Below are positions 8,356 through 15,897 of a DNA stretch of 27,712 nucleotides, piece by piece. The notes under the pieces are model-generated. The model did no database searches. It saw only the letters and a list, made by a program, of their open reading frames with translations, and was not told the DNA's origin. This DNA is from JBDSLU01 sp039916225 (lineage in GTDB: Bacteria > Acidobacteriota > Vicinamibacteria > Vicinamibacterales > Vicinamibacteraceae). Positions within the stretch are counted from its first letter, which is position 1. Every line of letters starts with the position of its first letter. The stretch covers positions 1-27,712 of the forward strand of contig JBDSLU010000381.1 in assembly GCA_039916225.1 (NCBI GenBank), written 5' to 3'. The translations under genes were made by a program, and so were the position numbers.

Positions 8356-9788
8356 TTTCTGAGCGCGCCAAGCTCGTCTCGTGGGCCTATCTGGTCACCG
8401 ACCTCGCCGCGACCACCGCGGCGTTCGTCGCCGCGCACGCCATTCGGAGCTGGGGCTTGGCCGACTGGGTCGGGCCGGTCTATCCGCTCTCCGACTACGC
8501 CCCGCTGCTCGCCGCCTTCATCCTGCCGGTCTGGGCGCTGGTCTTCTACGTCAGCGGCCTCTACGGCCGCCGGTCGGCGCGCACGCTGCACACCGAGATG
8601 TCGCGGCTGTTCCGCGCCATGGTGGTGTGCGCGCTGTCGCTGGCCGTGGCAGTCGTCGTCTTCCGCCTCGCCTTCGTCAGCCGGCCGCTCCTCGGGCTGT
8701 TCCTCCTGCTGAACGCCGCCGGCGTCGTCCTCGGCCGCGGCCTGGTGCGGGCGGCGATCCTGGAGAGGGCCGTGCGCCGGCGCGTGCTGGTGGCCGGCGG
8801 GCTCGACGAGGTGCGGGCCGCGGCGGCGAGCGTCGAGAGCCACGCCGACTGGGGCCTGGAGCTGATCGGTGTGGTCAGCGACGGGAGCTGGTCGGCCGCC
8901 GACCTGGCCGAGGCCGACGGTACGCGCCACCGCGTGTTCGGCACCTACGAGGACATCCCGGCGCTGACAGCACGCGACCACCTGGTCATCGACGAGGTAC
9001 TGATCGCGCCGTCGGGTCGCCGCCTGAACGATCTCCAGAGCCTCGAGCCAGTCTTCCTCGCGCTCGAGGAGCAGGGCATCGTCACCCGGCTGGTCGTGAA
9101 CTTCCTGCCCCGGTCGTTGTCCGGGCTGACTTTCGACGAGCTCGGCGGGCTGCCGCTCCTGACGTTCAGCACGGCGCCGCACGACGAGCTCGTCCTGTTC
9201 GTCCGCCGCTCGGTGGAGCTGGTGTTGGCCAGCCTGCTGCTGATCGTGCTGAGCCCGCTCCTCGTGGCGATCGCGATCGCCATCAGGCTGGACTCGCCGG
9301 GAGCGGTGCTGTTCCGCCAGCTCCGCTGCGGTCTGCACGGACGCCCGTTCACCTTCCTCAAGTTCCGCTCGATGCAGGTCGATGCCGAGGCGCTCAAGAA
9401 GCACCTCGCGCCCTACAACGAGATGGACGGCCCGGCGTTCAAGATGACCAACGATCCGCGGGTCACGCCGCTCGGCCGCTTCCTGCGGCGGACCAGCCTC
9501 GACGAGCTGCCGCAGCTCTGGAACATCGTCCGCGGCGACATGAGCATCGTCGGCCCGCGGCCGGCGGTCCTCGACGAAGTGCGTCAGTACGAACCCTGGC
9601 AGCGCCGCCGCCTGTCGATGAAGCCAGGCCTCACCTGTCTCTGGCAGGTCAACGGTCGCAGCGAGCTGACGTTCGAGGAATGGATGCGCCTCGACCTCGA
9701 GTACATCGACAACTGGTCGCTGTGGCTCGACGTCAAGATCGCGTTCAAGACCATCCCCGCCGTGCTGCTCGGGCGGGGCGCCCGCTGA
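8352..9788 (+). CDS. Exopolysaccharide polyprenyl-phosphate sugar-1-phosphate transferase
   Basis: 478 residues from GTG 8352, overlapping the previous TGA as GTGA. Four N-terminal membrane helices (about residues 8-30, 43-66, 82-103, 105-122) are followed by a CoA_binding_3-like NAD-fold region (VLVAGGLDEVRAAAASVE) and a fifth hydrophobic segment (about 285-310). The catalytic bacterial sugar transferase domain follows, with KFRSM near 337, DELPQLWN near 384 and GDMSIVGPRP near 396-405. This WbaP/ExoY/WcaJ-like layout moves a sugar 1-phosphate (often glucose or galactose) from its UDP donor to undecaprenyl phosphate and so starts repeat-unit assembly at the inner membrane. The sugar cannot be decided here. 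It is the key gene that marks the region as an exopolysaccharide cluster. Confidence 0.92.
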   Translation: MISERAKLVSWAYLVTDLAATTAAFVAAHAIRSWGLADWVGPVYPLSDYAPLLAAFILPVWALVFYVSGLYGRRSARTLHTEMSRLFRAMVVCALSLAVAVVVFRLAFVSRPLLGLFLLLNAAGVVLGRGLVRAAILERAVRRRVLVAGGLDEVRAAAASVESHADWGLELIGVVSDGSWSAADLAEADGTRHRVFGTYEDIPALTARDHLVIDEVLIAPSGRRLNDLQSLEPVFLALEEQGIVTRLVVNFLPRSLSGLTFDELGGLPLLTFSTAPHDELVLFVRRSVELVLASLLLIVLSPLLVAIAIAIRLDSPGAVLFRQLRCGLHGRPFTFLKFRSMQVDAEALKKHLAPYNEMDGPAFKMTNDPRVTPLGRFLRRTSLDELPQLWNIVRGDMSIVGPRPAVLDEVRQYEPWQRRRLSMKPGLTCLWQVNGRSELTFEEWMRLDLEYIDNWSLWLDVKIAFKTIPAVLLGRGAR

Positions 9789-9789
9789 G

Positions 9790-11525
9790 CGCGGCGGTGA
9801 GCCGCACCGCGGGATCGGCCCCGAGCACGGCCCCCTCTACTACGCGATGATGCGGGCGACGACGCGCCCCGAGCCCAACGAAGTCCTCACGCGGCTGCCG
9901 TTCGCGCTGGCCGGCCTGGCCGGCATCGTCGCCGCCTTCGCTGCCGGGCGCGCCGTCTCCGGACCGTGGCTGGGCATCGGCGCGGCCGGAGCAGTGGCGG
10001 CGTCGCCCATCCACGTCTACTACTCGCGCGAGGCGCGGCCCTACGCCTTGCTGTTCCTTTGCGGCGTCGCCGGCCTCTACGCACTCGTCCAGGCGATGCG
10101 AACCGGGCGCTCGCTGCCCTGGCTGTCGCTGCTCGCGGCCGCGGCCGTCGCCGCGCTCTTCGTCTCGGCCAATGGCGCGTCAGTCGCGGCGGCCCTGCTG
10201 GCCGGGGCGATCTGGGCCTGGCCGCTAACCTGGCGGCAGGCGCCGTCTTGGCTGGGACTGCTGGCGCTCGCCGGCGGCGCCTGCTGGGTCGTGCCCACAC
10301 GTTGTACCCGGCGCCCGTGAACACCCTCGCGACGCTGCCGCCGGTGCCTGCCGTCTTCGAGGCGGCGCTGCCGCTGCTGGGGCCGATGTTCTCCGGGCAC
10401 CGCGAGATGAGCCCGGTGCCGGCCGCTGCCTGGATGGGTTTGGCCCTGGCGGCACTGGGCGCCGTCGCGATCGGACGTCAGGCGCCGCGGGTCGCGCTGG
10501 CGCTGGTCACCGCCGCGGTCGTCGGCCTCGCCCTGCCAGTCGGGCTGATGGTGTGGCTCCAGCACGGGATCAGCGCCCGCTACGCGTTGTCGGCGCTGCC
10601 GGCGCTGCTGCTGCTCGCGGCCGGGCCGCTCGCGTTCCTCGATGCGCTCGACCGGCCCTGGACGCGCGCTCCGCGCTCGCTCGTCGCCGGCGCCGCCGTC
10701 ATCATGGCCGCGCTCGGCGTGGCCTACGCCGGGGCGAGACGGGACGCCTACCGCGAGAAAGCCGACTGGCGCCGGGTGGCCGCCATCGTCCTGGCACGAT
10801 CGGCCCCGGGCGATACCGTCATCGTCAGCAGCGACTGGTCGGATGTCTGCCTGTCCTACTACCTCCCGACCGGAGCCGACGCCCGCCGGGTCGTCAACGT
10901 CCGCGAGTCGTTGGACGACGCCAAGCGCGAGGCCGCGGCGGTGCCGCATGCCCTCCTGGTGTCGGCCGGCACGCATTTCAGCAACGCGGTACCGCGCTGG
11001 ATGGAGGACCTTCCGCCTGTGTTCCGCGGCCCCCGCGAGAGCCTCCAAGTCGCGTTCTACCCCGATCGCCCGACCTATCTCGAGACCGCCATCACCGCCG
11101 CCGAAGTCGCGGCCGATGAGACCCGGCTCACCACGACGCTGCGGTCCCGCATCGACATGACCGTGAACGCGCGCACCTACCTGCTGAGCGGCTGGCACGA
11201 CGCCGAGGTCTATGGTCGCGACACGCCGTCCCGATGGGCCGACCCCGCTGCCATCGCCTACCTGCCGGTGTCCAGTCGCTGGCCGACCGAACTGGTCACG
11301 ACCGTCCGGCCGCACCCACGGCTGGTCGACCGGGGGCTGACGGTGCTGATCAACGGGGTGTCGGTGGCCTCGGTGCAGCTGACCGACGACTGGACCGAGG
11401 TGCGCGCGCGCATCCCGCGCGGCTACCTGAGGCTGGGCGCCAACACCATCGAACTGCGAACGGCGGCGCCGGCGGCGCCGTACGATCGCGGCGCCAAGGC
11501 GGTCCAGGGCATCGCGCTGCGCTAG
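9790..11525 (+). pseudogene. Broken GT39/PMT-like membrane mannosyltransferase
   Basis: Two frames together spell one protein. Frame 1 (about 9790-10300, ATG codons at 9847 and 9850) has EHGPLYYAMMRA, then LPFALAGLAGIVAAF, ASPIHVYYSREARPYALLF and hydrophobic helices, as in the dolichyl-phosphate-mannose-protein mannosyltransferase (PMT/ArnT-like) family. It stops at TGA 10318-10320. The matching continuation from about 10295 to TAG 11525 is in frame 0: LYPAPVNTLATLPPV, more helices, GISARYALSALPALLLL, and a soluble beta-rich C-terminus. A one-base deletion around 10285-10310 would explain the switch. The expected N-terminus with the first helix and acidic catalytic loop is missing, because family similarity begins right after the preceding stop. 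A sequencing error could explain the frameshift but not the missing 5' end. Confidence 0.75.
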
Positions 11526-12040
11526 GGCCGGAGCTGCGCCCAGCGCGCGCGGACATCCAGTGGCAGATCGGCCAGATCGTCGTCGACAGCCGCGATGAGT
11601 ACGGAAGCGTCGGGCAGCGCGAGGAGGGCCTGGACGTCCCACAAGTCCTGGGTGCCACCCGCGTACAGCTTCAGTGCGACCAGATCCCGGGCGGCCACGA
11701 CCAAGGGGCCATCCGGCAGCCGTTCAGCGCGTTCGACGGCGCGCGCTTGCCACCGCCATTTGCCCACGATCACGTCGACCGGGCGGGCACCCGCCGCCGA
11801 CACCCGCACGACGCCAGCGAGCGGATCGTCGTGGTCTCCACGCCGGGCGTCGATGGACGCGCCGTCGGCGCGCAGCGGGTCCCAGAAAACCGGCTCCAGC
11901 ACACCGCGATCGGTCGTCAGAAGGTCAACGTCGTAGGTGGATCGCGCGATTCCGTGGATCGCGAGGGCCGCCGCCCCGATGAGCGCGTGCGGTGCGTTCC
12001 CGGCCGCGAGGCGCCGGGACACGAGATCGAGCAGCTTCAT
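11522..12040 (-). CDS. AbiEii/DUF6036-like nucleotidyltransferase
   Basis: 172 residues on the minus strand. ATG at 12040 overlaps the stop of the upstream small gene as ATGA. The fold signature of minimal nucleotidyltransferases is clear: ALIGAAALAIHGIARSTYDVDLL, with the metal-binding D37-x-D39 pair and a probable third acid at D89 (RPVDVIVG). DLVALKLYAGGTQDLWDV near 119-136 is the C-terminal element seen in AbiEii/DUF6036-type proteins. Such enzymes transfer nucleotides to tRNA or protein, and many are toxins or antitoxins. Its own target is unknown. The stop TAG is shared as CTAG with the convergent PMT-like gene. The neighbouring VapBC pair supports a toxin-antitoxin or defence context. 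Confidence 0.75.
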   Translation of the reverse strand: MKLLDLVSRRLAAGNAPHALIGAAALAIHGIARSTYDVDLLTTDRGVLEPVFWDPLRADGASIDARRGDHDDPLAGVVRVSAAGARPVDVIVGKWRWQARAVERAERLPDGPLVVAARDLVALKLYAGGTQDLWDVQALLALPDASVLIAAVDDDLADLPLDVRARWAQLRP

Positions 12041-12255
12041 GATCGCGGGACGTTGGCGACGCTCGGCGCGCGGCCGACGCCGCGGTTCGCCTGTAAGCGA
12101 CGCAGCGCCTCGTCCAGGGGCAGCCCGCGCGCGCGCGCGAACAGCTCGAGGTCGTCCTCGCCGAGCGCGAACGCGAGCGCGAGTCGCGCGTCCCGCGACA
12201 GGCCGAGCACGTGCGCGGTGGTGTCGCGTCGCAAATCGTCCAGGACCGACGGCAT
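12037..12255 (-). CDS. Small partner protein of the nucleotidyltransferase
   Basis: 72 residues, ATG at 12255, ending inside the nucleotidyltransferase start (ATGA). It is predicted mostly helical, with an N-terminal LRRDTTAHVLGLSRDARLALAFALGED part and a C-terminal half FARARGLPLDEALRRLQ ending in NRGVGRAPS. I do not recognise a named family. From memory, similar small proteins often precede this kind of nucleotidyltransferase. The HEPN Rx4-6H signature is absent, so this is not a HEPN/MNT pair. By position it could be the antitoxin or a regulatory subunit. A -10 hexamer 6 nt before the ATG suggests a leaderless mRNA. Confidence 0.65.
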   Translation of the reverse strand: MPSVLDDLRRDTTAHVLGLSRDARLALAFALGEDDLELFARARGLPLDEALRRLQANRGVGRAPSVANVPRS

Positions 12256-12261
12256 CGTCCA

Positions 12262-12267
12262 AGTATA
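12262..12267 (-). promoter_or_regulatory. -10 element of a probable leaderless promoter
   Basis: On the minus strand TATACT is followed by 6 nt (TGGACG) and then the ATG of the 72-residue gene, so transcription would begin at or next to the A of ATG. No ribosome-binding site fits in the gap. A -35 hexamer at 17 bp is not convincing. Confidence 0.5.
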
Positions 12268-12397
12268 CGGGCTGCGCTACGGTCGGCGTGGCGCACTGCG
12301 CACCAGGCGCTCGGCCCGCACGGGCGCCATGGTTCTGGCGTTCTCCCTTCTCCACCCCCGCCATCGCGGCGTCGACACCGGTCGCTGCCGTCGACGC

Positions 12398-12790
12398 TCA
12401 GATCAGAATCGCGCGCTTCTTCATGCCGGGCGCGTGTGCGAGTCGCCGATCGCAAGTGACGAGCGACGCGTCGAGCACCTCCGCGAGTGCGACGTAGACG
12501 GCGTCATAGGCGCTGAAGTTGTCGCGCAGGTCCCAGATCCGATCCAGCAGCGGCTCGTGCGCGTGTCGGGTCAGGTTGAGGTCTCGAAGGTCCCCGATCG
12601 CGTCGGCCGCATCCGCGGCCGACAGCTGGGCCTCGCGCACATAACGACGCAGCACTTGCGCGACTTCGATGTCGATGAGGTGCGGGACGTGCAGCGCCAC
12701 CGACGAATCGACGAGATGGGCGCCGACCTCGACGCCGGCTGGCGTGCCCAGCAGCAACTCGAGCACCGCCGACGCGTCGAGCACGATCAC
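12398..12790 (-). CDS. vapC: VapC-like PIN-domain ribonuclease toxin
   Basis: 130 residues, GTG start at 12790 overlapping the antitoxin stop as GTGA. A complete PIN active site is visible: D5 (MIVLDAS), E42 (IDIEVAQ), D96 (SAYDAVYVALAE) and D114 (LVTCDRRL). PIN toxins of this family are Mg-dependent RNases that cleave tRNA, rRNA or mRNA when not held by the antitoxin. The length and residues fit the FitB/VapC type. The full catalytic set suggests an intact toxin. The cellular target is not readable from sequence. Confidence 0.88.
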   Translation of the reverse strand: MIVLDASAVLELLLGTPAGVEVGAHLVDSSVALHVPHLIDIEVAQVLRRYVREAQLSAADAADAIGDLRDLNLTRHAHEPLLDRIWDLRDNFSAYDAVYVALAEVLDASLVTCDRRLAHAPGMKKRAILI

Positions 12791-13020
12791 CGTGCATCCC
12801 GCTCGGAGCGGAGCACTTCCGCCGGACGCGTCCGCAACCGGCGGGGAGCACGCGAGCGCAGACGCTCGAGAACCTCGTGTCGTGGCGGGTGCTCGAGCAC
12901 CTTGACCAGTTCCCGCCGGATGAAGTCCGACATCGTCATGCCCTCGACAGCGGCGCGCGCCTTCAGGCGCCGATGAAGTTCCACCGGGACGTTGCGTACC
13001 TGAACCATGGTGGTGGCCAT
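12787..13020 (-). CDS. vapB: VapB/FitA-like ribbon-helix-helix antitoxin
   Basis: 77 residues, ATG at 13020. The N-terminal half is a ribbon-helix-helix DNA-binding domain: strand MVQVRNVP, helix ELHRRLKARAAVEG and the SDFIRRELVKVL helix. The Arg-rich C-terminus (about 45-77) would wrap the PIN toxin. It is the first gene of the vapBC operon and overlaps vapC by four bases. The complex normally represses its own promoter, which here overlaps the start codon region. An ATGG-N6-CCAT inverted repeat covers the first codons. Confidence 0.85.
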   Translation of the reverse strand: MATTMVQVRNVPVELHRRLKARAAVEGMTMSDFIRRELVKVLEHPPRHEVLERLRSRAPRRLRTRPAEVLRSERDAR

Positions 13021-13026
13021 GCGATT

Positions 13027-13055
13027 AGGATAGCTTCATCAGATTTTCATGTCGA
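13027..13055 (-). promoter_or_regulatory. vapBC promoter, probably leaderless
   Basis: Read on the minus strand: TCGACA (-35, 13055-13050), a 17-nt spacer, TATCCT (-10, 13032-13027), then 6 nt to the vapB ATG at 13020. Both hexamers and the ideal spacing are present. The start of transcription would fall on or beside the ATG, giving an mRNA without a leader or ribosome-binding site. The local AT content is higher than in the surroundings. Confidence 0.6.
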
Positions 13056-13099
13056 GCAAAGCACCGCGGCGGCTTCGGCGCACGCCGCCTCGAGGTAGT

Positions 13100-13440
13100 G
13101 GGAATGGGTCGTCCAGCGGCGCGGGCCTGGCGAACGTGCAGCACGTACTGCACGGCGACGGCCGGCAGCCACCCGACCGGCATCATCATCGTCCAGTCAC
13201 GTCGCGCCGCGACAGGCCAGGCCATCGGCGCTACGCGCCCACAGAAAGCCCTGGTAGCGGCCCGATTGGCCCGGCAAGTCTTCCAGCCGCGCCGGGATGC
13301 GGGTGCTCGCCACGCGCATCCCGCCCACCGGGAAGACGGTTCGCTGGCGGGTCATGCGGCCAGTGCATGACGGCCAGGCTGGCCATGCCATAGACGGCGA
13401 CGCCCCAGCACGCGACGGCGACCGCGACCGCGTAGACCAC
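13100..13440 (-). pseudogene. Decayed small membrane-protein gene downstream of smpB
   Basis: Coding-like third-position GC runs through three successive minus-strand frames. The first (GTG at 13440, 4 bp after the smpB stop) gives a hydrophobic helix VYAVAVAVACWGVAVYGMA and LAVMHWPHD. The second (about 13345-13235) gives FPVGGMRVASTRIPARLEDLP and SGRYQGFLWARSADG. The third (about 13215-13130) gives a second hydrophobic segment WTMMMPVGWLPAVAVQYVLH. One small two-helix membrane protein broken by two frameshifts explains this best. No family is recognised. Separate tiny genes or sequencing errors are alternatives. Confidence 0.4.
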
Positions 13441-13444
13441 GAGC

Positions 13445-13971
13445 TCAGCGCACGCGTTCCTTGATCGCCGCGCGCGTCTCTCGCGCGGCTTCGCGGGTCT
13501 TGATCGTCTCGCGCTTGTCGTGCGTCTTCTTGCCGCGCGCCAGGCCGATCGCCAATTTCACCTTGCCGCTCTTGAAGTACATCTTCAGCGGCACCAGGGT
13601 CAGGCCCTTCTCCACCGTGCGGCCGATCAGCTTGCGGATCTCCAGCTTGTGCAGCAGCAGCTTGCGCTTCCGCATCGGCTCGTGGTCGGCGGAGCCGCGG
13701 TGCGAGTAGGGGCTGATGTGGATGTTGAGCGCGAAGACCTCGCCCTTCTCCACCACCGCATAGCTGTCGCGCAGGTTGACGCGGCCTTCGCGGATCGCCT
13801 TGACCTCGGTGCCGAGCAGCACGATGCCGGCCTCGAACGCCTCCAGGATCTCGAAGTCGAAGCGCGCCTTGCGGTTGTCGGCGAGCAGCGCGTCGTTGCC
13901 GGCCGGTTCCGGCCTGGTCACGGGCGGCTTGGCGCGCTGCGGGCGCGGCGGCGGAACGGGGACGCCAGCCA

Positions 13972-13972
<1 letters not shown>
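13445..13972 (-). CDS. smpB: SsrA-binding protein SmpB
   Basis: 175 residues. The SmpB core starts near residue 30: LLADNRKARFDFEILEAFEAGIVLLGTEVKAIREGRVNLRDSYA, the oligonucleotide-binding beta barrel that binds tmRNA. SPYSHRGSADHEPMRKRKLLLHK and the basic C-terminal tail (GKKTHDKRETIKTREAARE) that enters the vacant mRNA channel follow. It delivers tmRNA to stalled ribosomes for trans-translation. The proline-rich first 25 residues are longer than usual. The ATG at 13972 overlaps the pdxA stop as TGATG, while a GTG 17 codons in is the alternative start. No tmRNA gene is in the window. Confidence 0.95.
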
Positions 13973-14868
<896 letters not shown>

Positions 14869-14873
14869 GATGC

Positions 14874-15893
14874 CTAAAGCTCGAGCGCGACCCAGTCGGC
14901 GACGGTCTTGAAGCTGACGTTGCGATCGAGCGCCTGCCGCGCCTCTTCGACGGCGGAATAGGCGTGGGCCAGCCGCATCGGCCCCAACCGGCGCGCCAGG
15001 TCGGCGAGCCGCGGATCGGGCGTCCGCGATTGCCAGCGGCGATCGCCCCCGGCCGCCTCGATCCCGAGATCGCGGACGATCACGCCGAGGGCGTCGAGCC
15101 GCTCGCGGAGCATGTCGCGCTCGCCGGCGGCCTTGGTGCCCGGCGCGCGCTTGGTCTTGCGATCCGGCTCGGCGAGCGCGGCCCCGAGCCGCAGCCGCTC
15201 GATCGGCGACGACTCGGCGCCGCTGATGATGCGCTCGGCGAGGGCCCGCACCGACTCGCCGAGCGCCGATGCGTCGGCAAAGGCGCGACCGGGGCTACCG
15301 TCGGCGGCGAACGCGATCTCGCGGGCGGCCATCGGCGTGAGCTGCTGCCGTTCGACGAGCATCGCCGCGACGTCGTCGACGTCGAGGCGGCCGAAGCGCA
15401 GCTGCTGGCAGCGCGAGCGCACCGTCGGCAGCAGCCCTTCCGGGCGCGCCGTCACCAGGATGAACTGTGAGGAGGGCGCCGGCTCTTCGAGCGTCTTCAG
15501 GAGCACGTTCTGGACGACCGGTTGCAGCTCGTCGGCGTCGTCGAAGATGAAGACACGGCGGCGGCCCTCGAACGGCCGGTAGGCAGCGTGCGACATCTGC
15601 TCGCGGACGGTATCGACCTTCCTCTCGCCCGGCACCGAGCTGCCCGGGATCGTCAGCACGTCGGGATGGGTGCCGTTGCCGATGCGCCGGCACGCCGAAC
15701 AGGTGCCGCACGCGTCACCGTCGGCGGCGGCAGTGAGACAGTTCAGGCGCTGGGCGACCCCGAGCGCGACCAGGCGTTTGCCGACCCCCTCCGGGCCGGC
15801 GAAGACCAGGCTCTGCGGCAGCGCCTGGCGAAGGATCGCGCGCGCAAGCAGGTCCTGCTGGGCGCGGTGCCCCTTGAGATCGCGGAAAGGCAC
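14874..15893 (-). CDS. holB: DNA polymerase III subunit delta' (clamp loader)
   Basis: 339 residues from GTG 15893, which sits 4 bp after the PBP stop and begins MPFRDLKGHRAQQDLLARAI as expected. The clamp-loader AAA+ layout is visible: Walker A-like GPEGVGKR, a zinc-binding four-cysteine cluster (C-x8-C-x2-C-x2-C, CLTAAADGDACGTCSAC), HPDVLTI, Walker B region VFIFDDADEL, sensor-1 LLKTLEEPAPSSQFILVTA and SRCQQLRF. It belongs to the delta'/DnaX family that loads the sliding clamp. Its single-copy size, short C-terminus and lack of a tau-like tail favour delta' over DnaX. An upstream extension to 16133 is open but encodes only Arg/Pro-rich shadow sequence. Confidence 0.88.
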   Translation of the reverse strand: MPFRDLKGHRAQQDLLARAILRQALPQSLVFAGPEGVGKRLVALGVAQRLNCLTAAADGDACGTCSACRRIGNGTHPDVLTIPGSSVPGERKVDTVREQMSHAAYRPFEGRRRVFIFDDADELQPVVQNVLLKTLEEPAPSSQFILVTARPEGLLPTVRSRCQQLRFGRLDVDDVAAMLVERQQLTPMAAREIAFAADGSPGRAFADASALGESVRALAERIISGAESSPIERLRLGAALAEPDRKTKRAPGTKAAGERDMLRERLDALGVIVRDLGIEAAGGDRRWQSRTPDPRLADLARRLGPMRLAHAYSAVEEARQALDRNVSFKTVADWVALEL

Positions 15894-15897
15894 GGCG

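Noticed and set aside
11526..12976. Long plus-strand open frame continuing past the PMT-like stop
   Set aside because: It is antisense to four minus-strand genes with recognisable motifs and tight overlaps. Its translation has no domain.
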